Positions 46,601 through 58,104 of a stretch of DNA of 64,000 bases are shown here, one piece after another; positions within the stretch are counted from its first letter, which is position 1, and the number at the start of each line of letters is the position of its first letter. Origin of the DNA: Plantago major (Eukaryota; Streptophyta; Magnoliopsida; Lamiales; Plantaginaceae). Position numbers and translations under genes: made by a program. The DNA lies in contig CM048842.1 in the NCBI GenBank assembly GCA_026545765.1, positions 71,661,871 to 71,725,870 of the forward strand. The letters are read 5' to 3'. The notes beneath the pieces were generated by a model. It was not told where the DNA came from. It saw only the letters and a program-made list of their open reading frames with translations, and did not search any database.

Positions 46601-49600
46601 ATTATACTACTTTAATTATTATCATAGTTTCCGTATCAAAATGTATGGAGTATTAAAAATGAGTTTTACCCGAGATTAAGTATATTAAAGTGAGGTGGCA
46701 TGTTTGGGTGATGGAGGAGGGATAATGTGGACCAAAAGGGCTCTATAGTCTCTAACTAATACTCCCTCCCCTCCGTACTAGTTTCATCTTCCAGCATTAC
46801 GTTTTGGGTCGTCTCAACTTCATCTTCTCACCCCGTATATCTATCTCCTATTTTATACATTATATCTAATACTTTATTCACTCTATTTCCTACTCTATCA
46901 ACATTTCTCTTACAATATTCACTTTTATCTTAAATTTTTTGCCCGGATTCACGATGAAACCGAGTCAGAGGAGTATCTGGTACTGAGTCACATCTCGATG
47001 AAAGAATATATTATCGCATGCTTGATTATTTATGAGTATAAGGTTTTGAAGAGTGGCCAGTGATGGCTTCATTAGTTTGAAATGTAACTTGGATTATTCA
47101 ATCTACTGGTTGTTATGTCCCTCTCGATCGATCGAATAAGTAAAAGATGCAATCAATTACTATTATAAAATGCAAGACCACCATAGCGGACCAACATTTA
47201 ATTTTGAATTTTTACTCCTCATTTTAATATAATTCCTAATAGTTATTTTAGTTCACATCCATCTTCATTCGTGCATCAATAGAAACATTGAATTTTGTTT
47301 AGTTAAACAAGTAGGTTTATTTCCTTAAAAAAATTTATCACAAAACACTATATATTCTATATTTTTATATATGATCTAATCTTATTAAAAATTACATTCC
47401 TACAGTAATGTAAATTATTATTTATAATTACTTTCGACAATAAGTTAAAAGTTCGCACGTGAGTACCTCATCCCAATTTTTAAGAGCTATATTAGAACAA
47501 ATTATGGCATATTAACATAACTTATCCCTCTTAATATGGTGTTTAGTAAAAGCCATATATTACAGGGTCAAGTGCATAGTATTGCCATATATTAATCTCT
47601 CAAAAATGGAGAGATTGATACATATGAGTAAGGATTAAACATATTACCAAATATAATTAGTGGAAAGTTAATATCCGTGATAAATTTATCAATTATGGAT
47701 GTAAATTTGTCACAATATTTCTAAAATAAATAGTTTTTGCATAAGATTTATAAGTGTACCAAACACCATAATAAATATGTTAATATCTTCATATGAAATC
47801 CTCCATGGATCTAATTCACTACTAATTCCATCTCCAATACAGAAGAGCTAAGAATACAAATAGGGAGATTCCATAAAAGTCTCTTTGTCCACTTCCCCTG
47901 CTGTGTGTCTATGTTGACGGTTTCAAACCTATAGTGATTAGCTTTCTGAGTAATTGTTTAAGTGAAGAAAACTTGCTCGTCTCGTGCTTGGTGGGTTTGT
48001 AACTTTGTATACAACTTTGACGATTTTCTGGCTGCTGATGCCATTTCCGGTCAAAAAGATTAAATATAACATGAAATGCTTGCTCAAGTTCAAGTTGAGA
48101 GTTATGGTCCTCATTGTCTGCCAAGTCCTTTTCTCCTAGTATCACTTAGATAGGGGTTTCAAGTAAACACTCTTTGCGTGAGCATGGACGAGGTTTTGAA
48201 AAGTAGGAAATGGGTGGTGGGGAGGGGGTTGGCACAGAGTTAAAGGAAGTAAAAATTTTGTTAAAAACTTTGAACCTTTTGGCATTAAATTTTGCACGCA
48301 GTTTGTTTAACGTAATTTAAACTCCACTAAATAATTATCCTTATCTTTTCACTCTACTCTTTCTCTCTCTTTACTTTTTTTTAATTATAATAATAACCTT
48401 AAACCAATCAAATAACATTACAACCAATCAAATTAATTTAATAACATCAAATTCGTCACTTCATTCTTGCACACATCACTTCTTAATTACACACCCTATA
48501 TAACAACCCTGAAAACCCTATAAATTTTAACTCTATACCAAATATCATTTTATATAACTCACATTTAACTTAGTTACTATTCATCAACTAAATTTTTTTA
48601 CTTTAACTCACCTTTTAACAATATACCAAACAACCATCACATTTTTCAGTGCTGATGATAGGCAGTTCGAGGATATGTAGAAAGACTAATGAATGGAAAT
48701 GGAACCGACGCTTTAGCCAAAGTCCAGAGGAAATTTTTTTTTCCTTAAATCACTTAGGGTGACAACTAGGGCAATACTAGTTTGCTACTATGACTTTTCA
48801 TTTTATAATGCAAAACCAGAATTGAGTTTTGGATATAGGTTACCACATTGAAAAAAATAGTGGCAATTTACCTATGACCAGCTTGTAGTCGAAAAAGTGT
48901 TGCAATGACACAAAGGAAGTTTGTAAAAAATTGATTAGGTATCTTTGTAATAATGTAGCCGAATGTTTGGTATAGAGTTGAAAAAGTAATTTAAAAAAAA
49001 AATTAGTTGATGAATAATAACTAATGAATGGAAATGGAACCGACGCTTTAGCCAACGTCCAAAAAGTGATTTCTTATATGGTTGGTGGTTAATATCGGAC
49101 AATTGACCATGCCAGGTTATTACTATCTAGTCTTAATGGTAGGTCTTACCAGTGTCTATGCTTTTATTTTTATTGGCGTTTGAGTTTGTTACTATTATGG
49201 ATTTTAGGCCACTTGATATCAATGATATGCGAGTTGATGTTACACCGTCTGAATTACTATATGCTTTTGGAATCACATTAGCATTAGCTTTGAAGAAGCA
49301 TCCATGTCCCTTAAATAAGAACATAATGGGTCATCTTCTATTGTACAAGAGTCTTTACTAAACAAAAGGACAACACACAAAGAATGAATAGTAAATCCAA
49401 TGAAAAAAAGATAAAAACATCATGACGAGGGGCGTCTCACATATTTCAGGGTCCTGTGCGAACTTGTAAGATTGGATCCCGAAAAAAAAATTTAAAATGA
49501 ATAAACAATACAAAAAAGGCACGGCATACTATAATTGGCTCCGCAAAATAATACTAATATGAAGAAAATCCTATTACTAAGAAAATTAAGAAGTTCAAAA

Positions 49601-50072
49601 AATACAAAGTAAAAATAATCACAGTTTAAATAATAACATGACGATGAGTAAGGTAATGCACACCCGACTTGAATTTGAGAAAGTAATTTTTCCATCAAAA
49701 TATTCTACCACAAATTTCCATTTCTAGATAAAGATATAAGAATCACTATAAAATTTCTACCTAAATTTAAGGGCTGTCTTGCAAGGCCTTAGCCAAGTTT
49801 TAGCCACTCGATCATGACTCAGGAGATGTGATTTAGTGTTGGTTAGTAATTGTGTTGCAATTGACGTATTTTGTATAGAGTTAAAACTGTAAGTTAACGA
49901 AAAAATAGGTGTTTTAATTTAATTTTACGAATTTTAGTTTTTAGTCAAAAACTCTCTTAGTAACTCATGAGAATCAAAATTAGTTTTCAAACTTGTGTTA
50001 AATTCATCAATAGTAAAAGAAGTTTCTTTTTTAAAAACTCAAATTTAATTTTGATACATAAAATCATAACTC

Positions 50073-50113
<41 letters not shown>

Positions 50114-51007
50114 GTTAGTAGTAAAATCAGTTTTCAAATTCATTACGCGACCACCCATGTGGGTCCAAGTCCAGTTCGGTTTTGTTATCTGCCTATAGGC
50201 CACAAACCTACTTCATTACGGTCTTGGGCTGATCATAAGCCCGGTCCTGCGATGGGCCATGTATCTAGCCTGCTGATTTTATGTTAACTACTCAGCAAAA
50301 ATGATGCAACAAACTGCCAAAGAACAAAATAAAGTAGAGGCAAGTACATGTACATAGATAGAACCACCTGAGTGGTATCGATAAATGTGATTGTATACAA
50401 ATGTGTTGGTAATGTAATGCACATTTTTTAGATTTGGTATTTTAATTTCAACCGCGATTCTTTTTTCACGTTGATCGAGTTTGATTGTGAAGATAACTAT
50501 ATATGACATTGTGCTCTCACAGGTCTTCCCAGAGGTGCTCGGTACGGACTTATAATTGGAATTGGAATACCCGGAATAGTATGCCTAATCGGTCTAATAT
50601 GTTATTCTTGTGGCATGATCAAAGCATTTACCGGTCGAGATCCCCTAAGGTCCAATCTTCCGATAACCTCAGTCTCCACTCGGAATCTAGCGATGAGATC
50701 GCCCAGTGGCCTGGACGGACCTACCATAGAGTCGTATCCCAAGACAGTCCTTGGAGCAAGCCGGCGGTTACCTAAGCCTAGTGATGTTATTTGTCCAATA
50801 TGTCTAGCTGATTATCTACCTGAAGAGACGTTAAGAACCATTCCTGAGTGTGATCACTATTTCCATGCTGACTGCATTGATGAGTGGCTTAAACTCAATG
50901 GTACTTGCCCTTTGTGTAGGAATTCACCACAAACGGGTTCAACTTCCTCGTCTCATTCCACTTTGTCCATATCATCTTCCGCATCAACAACACCTAGTGA
51001 TCGTTAG
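43630..51007 (+). CDS. RING-H2 finger protein, ATL20/21 type (membrane E3 ubiquitin ligase)
   Basis: Two exons, 43,630-44,332 and 50,523-51,007, joined in phase (CGA-G|GT) to give 395 aa. Residues 1-25 are a signal peptide. Residues about 27-232 are a Cys-rich extracellular domain of the GUB_WAK type (CPPVSCG, IRFPFQL, CGYPGFDLTC, CRGCENRGGVCGY). A transmembrane segment is at about 243-262 (LIIGIGIPGIVCLIGLICY). A GLD-type motif (GLDGPTIESYPKTVLG, 297-312) precedes the RING-H2: C325, C328, C344, H346, H349, C352, C363, C366. The tail is Ser/Thr-rich. Such proteins ubiquitinate targets from a membrane and may sense wall pectin fragments (family inference). The 6190-bp intron is packed with MITEs, long for this family. 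Confidence 0.92.
45053..45169. mobile_element. Short foldback MITE
   Basis: CTGTTCTTTTCAACTGAAA and TTTTCAGTTGAAAAGAATAG are inverted ends; the interior is rich in GAACTGAACTGAATT. About 115 bp. Confidence 0.6.
46428..46599. mobile_element. Decayed Stowaway-type MITE
   Basis: Ends CTACCTCAGTTTTATAAAA and TTTTAGTGAAACGGATGAAG between TA dinucleotides. The interior GGAAAAGTACATGTG and TGTGTGGTTAGAAATGAG match (in complement) the element at 54,245-54,490. Confidence 0.65.
46762..46973. mobile_element. Stowaway-type MITE
   Basis: Begins CTCCCTCCCCTCCGTACTAG after TA; interior GTTTCATCTTCC, CGTTTTGGG and ACTTTATTCACT match the element at 57,864-58,104. The right end is diverged (GAGTCAGAGGAG). 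Confidence 0.7.
48225..48634. mobile_element. MITE, GACTGTTTGGTAT family, copy 3 (left end degraded)
   Basis: Right half AACCAATCAAAT, CACACCCTATATAACAACCC, TTACTATTCATCAACTAAA and ATACCAAACAACC matches copies 1 and 2. A further short inverted fragment starts at 48,964 (TGTTTGGTATAGAGTTG). Confidence 0.65.
48686..49055. repeat. 35-bp direct duplication bordering a MITE fragment
   Basis: CTAATGAATGGAAATGGAAC followed by CGACGCTTTAGCCAA occurs identically at about 48,687-48,721 and 49,021-49,055. The second copy directly follows a broken MITE fragment. Confidence 0.85.
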
Positions 51008-51589
51008 TTGATGTAAATTTCAAATTACAAAGAGGATTCAATTTTTGAACATTTTGTGTATATATAGTCAGGGATGAATTTGATTCAGGATACATGTAAA
51101 ATCAATATACAAACTGGTAAGTCACACGTAATAAGTTAGTAACATCTAGTTTATGGGCCTCGCTTCTTTACATGTTAAACACGATTTCTTTTCCTTTTTA
51201 CAAACTATTAATGATCGGTACCAGATACATAAACATACACCCCATGATAGTTGTATGTGATTCTCGTTGACTTTTGCAACATGAATATTCTTAATTGTTT
51301 ATGGGTTTGACTCCTATATATATGGCGGTCTTTTTGGTGTGATTTGTGAAGTATCGTAATGATAATCAAAAGAAATTACGGGTTCAATTTATTCTCCAAG
51401 TATCCAACTTTAATTGTGTCATTATGTGTGCGCTAGCTAATCATGAATTTTAGATACAAAGTTCTAATTACCCTCTCTGAAAGCTTACTATAGAATTCAA
51501 GTATTTAACACAAGCGGTGTGAAGTCGTTATCTAGTGATCATAGAGCCGTTCACACATTATTAATGGAAACATTCACAATTATAACAAA
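51008..51589. other. 3' flank of ATL gene
   Basis: Probable 3' UTR in the first 150-200 bp, then AT-rich intergenic sequence with no recognised feature. Confidence 0.4.
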
Positions 51590-52560
51590 ATTGTGATAAG
51601 CATGAAATATCTGATGAAAGAGTAAACTCGACGTATCTAAATGTATAATAAAAGTGGTGACCTATGTCAACAAAGAGGCATGCCACATGTACAAAATTCT
51701 ATGTGACATGTCTCTTTGAATTTCATTAACAAAAATAAAGTAAAAAAGGAAATAGTAATTTAGAAGTGTACAATTTATTTTAATTTTGGTATGTTAACTT
51801 CATATATAGTTTTTCATCACGACAAGAAGAATCTATAGACACCAATCTTATATATATATTATTATTAATTAATTAATTTATTTATTTATTAAAATAAAAT
51901 ATCAATTTGTTAAATAAGATCTATTGGTTGTGTAAATTCTAAATTTGGAAAATAAGCTATGGTACATTTTAATAATTTTTAACAATGCAATGCACTTTAT
52001 AGTTTTCATCAAATCTCATATAAATTTTATCTACAAAACTTCGAAAAATATTTTGACATACGGATCCATAGACACCAATCTTTAATATCATTATTAATTA
52101 AATAATTTATTTATTCATTTATTTTATCCCTATATATACTTTGATGGCCTATTTGAAAGCTAACACATGACACATATGCAAAAATTCAATGTGGTTTCTA
52201 TCTAATTTTCATTACATTTTCCTTTACAAAATTAAATCAAAAAGAAAATATAAATTCCAAATTTTTATAATAATTTATGGAACATTTTACTTATTCAAAA
52301 CGCAATGCATCTTATAACTTTCACTATTTATTTTCAGTATGTATATAGTTTTTATTGAATCTTATAGTATAAATTTATCTATAAAATTTCGAAAAATATT
52401 TTGAACATTATTTGGATTCACCGCGACAAGACTAATCTAAAGACACCAATCTTGAATATTATTAATAATTAAATAAAATATTTTATTCATTAAAATAATA
52501 TATAAATTTTTTAATTGTGATAAATATTGAAATAATTAAATTTTAAAAAAAAGTAATTTT
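51590..52560. repeat. Diverged tandem units with AGACACCAATCTT
   Basis: The 13-mer AGACACCAATCTT followed by TATTATTAATTAA-like sequence occurs at about 51,837, 52,070 and 52,440. Each is preceded by AATATTTTGA/CGACAAGA-type motifs and a ACATGACACATAT or CATGCCACATGT segment. Units are roughly 230-370 bp and very AT-rich. Confidence 0.55.
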
Positions 52561-53684
52561 GAAATATTTAATACTCCTCTATCATTGTGTTGTTGCTAGG
52601 GATCATTAGGGCAATGTTATTGCTTAGCGTCAAAATTTTATGTATTATGGTTCTTAATTAAAACTGCGGAAGGTTTGGCAACCAAATTAACAACTGAATT
52701 GATTTGAGATTTTGAGTAGCAACATGTAGTAATTGCATCATACACAATCCTATTTTAGTTTGATTCGGGCTTGCGTGATATGGTTTTTAAAAAAAACATG
52801 TATCAGTTACTAATAATTAACGGGTCGCGTACTGCCGTACTGGTAGAGTGCTCGATATAACATATACAATATATGAACGAGTTCGATTTGGATTGGATCC
52901 TACATCTTTAAAAGCATATCAGTCAAAGGCGAGTCGCATTTTACATTTTCTATAGTCATCACGAAAAAGGAGTCAATGATTTAGTATTTAATGAAGGACT
53001 ACCACCGACACCACGACCAATGTTGTTTTTATAATGAAGTTTGATTATCTTATTTGCCCGATTAGCGTATTAAATCCTCCCATTTCTATTTAAAATTAAA
53101 AGTAAACCATAATAAATTTGAAATGATTCAACAAAATTCTTGCGTGTAGTTTGGAATATCTATTGAGTTTGAGAGGCTATTCGGGGATAATTTGGGTAAA
53201 TATAAATATTATTATTGATTATTATTAATTAAATAAATTATTGTATTCACTAAAATAAATTTTAAATTATTCCGTTCAAAATAATGATGTTCATGTCCGA
53301 GTCGGACATATACTTAAACCCGTTTCAAACCTTTCTAGCAAGACACAAACCACAATATTTTATACAAAAGAATAATAAAGAAAACAATACTAATAAATAA
53401 TATGATTATTAATTTTGTAAAATGTACATTTTCCGGGGGAGGGGGAGTTGTTGGAACCACCGTAACATGTGAAATTATATTTGTAAAATAATAATTTGTG
53501 TTTGTGGTGGTGGGGAACCACATACTATCCCGGGGGTTGTTGAGAACAAACCTGTTAATTGCGTTATACACTTTTCTATTTTACTTTTGTTCGGGTCTGA
53601 AGGATATGATCTTTATTTAAGAGCATGTATCAGATACTAATTGACGGGTCTGGTACGGGTAGCTAGATGACCCGATATAAAATA

Positions 53685-53925
53685 TTTCCTCCGTCCTAGG
53701 TTTCAATTACCTGCGGATCCGGACACAAATTTTAAGAAAAAAGTGAATAAAGTAGGGAAGATGGTAATAAAGTAGAAAATAGATTGAATAAAGTAGGAAA
53801 AGTAGTGAATAAAGTATGAGAGATAGTGAATAAAGTAAGAGAGAGATTTCCATTAAATGAATGGGTAATTGAATTTGGAACGGATCAAAACGGAATACGT
53901 GTAAATGAAACCGGGACGGAGGGAG
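53685..53925. mobile_element. Stowaway-type MITE
   Basis: TTTCCTCCGTCCTAGGTTTC and GAAACCGGGACGGAGGGAG are inverted ends between TA dinucleotides. The interior has TGAATAAAGTA repeats; the small ORF over its right end is not a gene. Confidence 0.85.
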
Positions 53926-54136
53926 TATATGTTATCTCCCCGTCGGGTCCCGAACGGGTTTGGATTCGGTTGGATCAGAATGATGTTCAGGTACATGTGG
54001 GGCATATATTCAAACCCCTTTCAAACCGCAATATTGTATGGTTAAGTTAATAGAATGTATATTTTTCGAGGGGGGCTACGTTGTGGGTGGATGCAAAAAC
54101 TGTTGTAACATGTGCAATTTTATTCGTAAAATAATA

Positions 54137-54642
54137 CTTCCTCCGTCCCGTCCCAAGTGTCCCATTTTGACTTTTTCGGGTCAACTGTCTCCAACTTTGA
54201 CTACGGATTAATCTTAAACCGCAAATGTAAAATGTTCAATTATACTCCCTCCGTTTCTGTAAAAGTGAAACAATTTTCCGTTTTGGGCGTTTCACTAAAA
54301 TTGTTACATTTCCTTTTATGTAAATTACTTCCATAATATTTATCAACTACACATTTTTTGGCCCACGTGTACTTTTCCACTCAATTAATATCTCAAACTC
54401 ATTCCTAACCACATACTTTTGGGGGACCACACATTTTTATTAAAAATTGTGCAAATCAAAATTGTTTCACTTTTACAGAAACGGATGGAGTATTATATAA
54501 TGAAACTTCAAGGATTAAATTATCATTATATAATTTAATTGAGCATTTTGCAGTTACGATATAAGATTAATTCGTAGTCAAAGTTGGAGACAATTGACCC
54601 GAAAAATTCAAAATGGTGACACTTGGGGCGGGACGAAGGAAG
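54137..54642. mobile_element. Stowaway-type MITE (outer)
   Basis: CTTCCTCCGTCCCGTCCCAA and CTTGGGGCGGGACGAAGGAAG are inverted ends between TA dinucleotides. It is interrupted by the inner MITE 54,245-54,490. Confidence 0.9.
54245..54490. mobile_element. Stowaway-type MITE nested in another Stowaway
   Basis: CTCCCTCCGTTTCTGTAAAA and TTTTACAGAAACGGATGGAG form its ends, with TA on each side. Confidence 0.9.
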
Positions 54643-54861
54643 TAATTTTTTTTGTGTGGGCGGGTGGGGGATCACATACCACCTCGAGGGCTGTTGAGAA
54701 CCAACCCTGTTAATTGCGTCATACACATTTGTATTTTATTTTTTGTTCGGATTTGAGGGATACAGTTTTTGTTAAGAATATGTATCAGTTACTACTTAAC
54801 GAGTCTGGTACGGGTACATGGCCCGATATAAAAGATATGTTATCATTATGTTTGTAAAATA

Positions 54862-55989
54862 CTCCTTCCACCCCGGATTAAACTTTTCGTGGGTCCGGGC
54901 ACAAATTTTAAGAGAAGAGTGAGTAAAGTAGGGTTAAATGCAAAATACCCCTTAAGTTATTGTAAATGTGCGCAAAACTCCCTTGAGTTAACAAATTAGT
55001 ACCAATTCCCCCCGAGTTATTAAAAAATGTGCGTGAAACTCCCTTAAGTTAATAAATTAGTCCCTGAGTTATGAAAAATGTGCGCGAAACCCTTCTGAGT
55101 TATTAAAACATGTGCGTGAAACCCCCTCAACCCATTTTTTTCGGCGTGCTCGTGTTAGATGCGACAATGGATGTTCTTTTAGGTTTTCTTACTCCAAATT
55201 AACGCAATTAGGTGGATTAGACATTCATAGTTTCAGTTTATTATCTTTTGCCTTCACTTTTTTCCGTTTACATAACTAATTGGTATATGTTGTTGATATG
55301 TAGTGACAATTTTAATTAGTATTATCTATGGTTGTTATTTATATATTTCAGTGCTATATAACCAGTAGTGTGTGATCGATTTTTGTTGTTCATTTAACCA
55401 GGAAAAAAATAGAGTTTTACTATTTTTAATAGCTCAAATTTAAGTCATTTTAATATTTTCGAAAATTGGACAAACGAGTCAAACTGCACACAATACGAAT
55501 TCATCATGTATATTTAGTATATATTCATGTAAAAGGGGGTATTGCAATGACTTTATAAGAATTCCATGGGATTTTGCGATTATTTTTAATAACTATGATT
55601 TTTTTTTTTTTTTTTGCATTGATTTGGTGTAAGATAACATAAACAAACATATATAGTCACACCTAATGAGAATATACCTAACACACTTTAAAAATAAAGG
55701 GTGGGGGGTTTTGTGCCCATTTTTAATAACTCAAGGGGGTTTGGTACTAATTCGTTAACTCAGTTGGGTTTCGCGCACATTATTAATAACTCAAGGGGGG
55801 TGTTATGCATTTAACTCGAGTAAAGTAGGATAAATAGAATGAAATAGATTGAATAAACTATGAGAGATCGTGAAAAAGTATGATAGAGAGTGAATAAAGT
55901 AGAAGATAGATTTTCCATTTAAGGGATGTGAAGTTGAAATTGTGACGTCTCAAAATGCAATGCGGAAATTGAATTCGGGACATAGGGAG
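54862..55989. mobile_element. Stowaway-type MITE split by a MULE
   Basis: Ends CTCCTTCCACCCCGGATTAA and GAATTCGGGACATAGGGAG between TA dinucleotides. The interior GGACACAAATTTTAAG-type and GTGAATAAAGTAGAAG motifs mark the 53,685 family. About 240 bp once the MULE at 54,931-55,817 is set aside. Confidence 0.8.
54931..55817. mobile_element. Small non-autonomous MULE with 10-bp target duplication
   Basis: Starts GGGTTAAATGC and ends GCATTTAACTC. The flanking 10-mers are identical, GAGTAAAGTA (54,921-54,930 and 55,818-55,827). The TIRs are over 100 bp and are built of alternating AGTTATTAAAAATGTGCG and AGTTAACAAATTAGTACCAA units. The 887-bp interior has no transposase. The same TIR type occurs at 9480-9590 beside the MULE transposase gene. 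Confidence 0.92.
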
Positions 55990-56449
55990 TAATTCTTATG
56001 TGCGTGGTGGGGGGACAACATACTACCTCGGGGTTTTTGGGAGTCAACCCTGTAAACTGCGTTATATGCTTTTTATTTTATTTGGTTCGAGTATGAGGGA
56101 TACAGTTTTTTTTAAAGTAACATGTATAAGTTGCTAATTAACGGGTCAGATACAGGTAGATGATCCAATATAATGTTATCAAGTATCAACCTGTCGGGTC
56201 TTGAACGGGTTCGGCTTGGATCCTACCCCCTTTTCAAAGTAAATCCGTCATGATGATTCGTATTTTACAATTTTTATAGTTACCATAAAAATAGACTATG
56301 TCATATATTGGATGAAGGACTACCACCGACACAACGGTCAATGTTGTTTGCAAGTCTTATTTTTTCGATTAATTTATTTTGTCGATCCCTTTCTATTTAT
56401 TATTAAAAGTATGAGATAATTCCGCATTAAGAATTTTGTTCAAACGTTA

Positions 56450-57210
56450 AATATATTCTGCGATTGAAATCATTTAAACGTAAAACTATATTAGAAACGT
56501 AAGCCACTTTATGTGGTAAAATACTCTAAGAATATGATAATTTCATTTGAGAACTCAAGTCGAGGGGTAAACAAACTCTAAGATTGTTATAATTACAATT
56601 TGGGGACTACATTCGAAGACTAAACCATGCTATATGAAGAACTTATTCTAAGAAAGGGTACTTCCAACTTATGGACTCAACTCAAAGTTAAACCAACTAT
56701 AATAATCAGATGATTTCAATCCGGGACTCAATTGGTAGTATAAACTCAATTATAAAAATGTGGTCAATCTAACTTGAAAACTCATATTGACGAGCAAATC
56801 AACTACAAAAATGTGATAATTATAACTTGGAGACTATATTGAAAGGTAAAGGTCATAATTTGGAATAGTTAAGCACATTTGGAACTCAGACCAACTCTAA
56901 TAATGATGTAATTACAACTTTAGGACTCTATTGAAAGGGTAAACCACAATGTATGAAAATATTCTCTAAGAACGGGGTACGTAATTTGAACTTGACAACT
57001 AAATTCGATTTATAAACGAACTTTGTAAATGAAATAATTACAACTGGAAAACTTAATTTGAATAGTAAACCACGTTTTGTGGTAAAATGCTCGAAAAAAG
57101 GATTCCAAATTTGGAACTCAATTCAAAGTGTGAACCAACTCAAAAAAATTTATATTTGCAACTTTGGAACTCAACTTTAAGAATAATCCTGGCTATAATT
57201 TTAACTCATG
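56450..57210. repeat. Old tandem array, unit about 60-70 bp
   Basis: About eleven diverged units of the type TAAACCAACTCTAATAATGTGATAATTACAACTTGGGAACTCAATTCGAAGG (written in parts: TAAACCAACTCTAATAATG, then TGATAATTACAACTTGG, then ACTCAATTCGAAGG). The longer unit AAACCAC...TATGTGG-TAAAATACTCTAAGAA alternates with it. No ORF. Confidence 0.65.
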
Positions 57211-57863
57211 AACTGAATTCACCGCTATTTTGGTTTACAAGTAGGTGTTTAACAAAATTTGAAGGTAGCGTTATGTTAGCGTTATTAAATTGTACTCCGT
57301 ATTGCCTTCCATTTGTTTGACACTAAATGCAATTTATGTCGTTGCATTGCCACAGTATAAGGCCTCCATGAATAATATAATTTGTGTTTTAGGCCTTTGA
57401 CCGTAATATTAGAGAGGTAACGAGAGGTGCAAGTGGGAGTCAATGAGAAACTATTAGTAGATTAGTTGTCGTATTTGGTGGACACTTAAAATATATACAA
57501 CCAGTTATACTGAAGAGTAGCAAACATGATATCATGTCCGCACCTCCTTGATCATTTAAAAGACGTGAGTGAATTTCTCTAACATGTACTTATATTTGTT
57601 CTTTTACAATTATGGTGGATCCAAGGTCAAGGTTGAAATCATCAGGAAACTTATGGTTATTGCGTATTGGAGGGGGGCTGAAGTCGATGGAACAAATGAC
57701 GACGAGGTCCATATGAAATTATTCGAAGAGATCCTTATGCGGACCCAATCACTGCAATGGTTAAGATCACATATCATTCGCCATTAGATCATGTTGGTGA
57801 AGGTTGATACTTCTTGAACATGGACAGTTTCAGCCCGGCAAAAAACTACATTATTATGTTTTA
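57211..57863. other. Intergenic with an unassigned ORF
   Basis: The plus frame 57,569-57,787 (VKVEIIRKLMVIAYWRGAEV, DGTNDDEVHMKLFEEI) reads like real protein in its middle but I do not recognise it. No start context or splice structure supports a gene; it may be a relic exon. Confidence 0.35.
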
Positions 57864-58104
57864 CTCCCTCTGTTCCAGTTTCATCTTCCCGCATTCCGTT
57901 TTGGGCCGTCCCGACTTCATCTTCCCATCACTTAAATGGAAAATCTCCCTCTTACTTTATACACTATCTCTCATACTTTATTCACTATTTGTCATACTTT
58001 ATTCGCTATTCTCCCTACTTCATCACCATCTCTCCTACTTAATTCACTTTTCTCTTAATTCTTGTGCCCGGGCCCGCGGGAAGATGAATACGGGACGGAG
58101 GGAG
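57864..58104. mobile_element. Stowaway-type MITE
   Basis: CTCCCTCTGTTCCAGTTTCA and GAATACGGGACGGAGGGAG are inverted ends between TA dinucleotides. The interior has repeated TACTTTATTCACTAT units. Confidence 0.9.

Larger units (their letters stand above)
44333..50522 (+). other. Intron 1 of ATL gene (6190 bp)
   Basis: Starts GTCAGTG, ends CTCACAG. It holds several MITEs (listed separately), a poly-T run at about 50,076-50,108, and otherwise AT-rich sequence. A minus frame at 47,909-48,145 (ILGEKDLADNEDHNSQ) is open for 78 codons but unrecognised; I leave it uncalled. Confidence 0.75.
52690..56360. repeat. Four diverged copies of a segmental tandem repeat
   Basis: Motifs recur in the same order around 52.7-53.0, 53.3-53.95, 53.98-54.85 and 55.99-56.36 kb. 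They are CCCTGTTAATTGCGTTATAC, CATGTATCAGATACTAA, ACGGGTCTGGTACGGGTA, CCCGATATAA, CTTGAACGGGTT, TTGGATCCTAC and GACTACCACCGACACAACG. Later insertions (Stowaways and a MULE) separate them. Without insertions the unit is roughly 450 bp or longer. There is no coding frame and the origin is unknown. Confidence 0.75.

Noticed and set aside
47909-48145. 78-codon minus ORF in the ATL intron
   Set aside because: Protein-like composition, but no recognised family, no splice partners and surrounded by MITEs.
49967-50287. 106-codon ORF with poly-Phe
   Set aside because: Caused by a run of over 30 T in the ATL intron.
53826-54050. 74-codon ORF (MNKVRERFPLNEWVIEFG)
   Set aside because: Overlaps a Stowaway terminus and the segmental repeat; not a gene.
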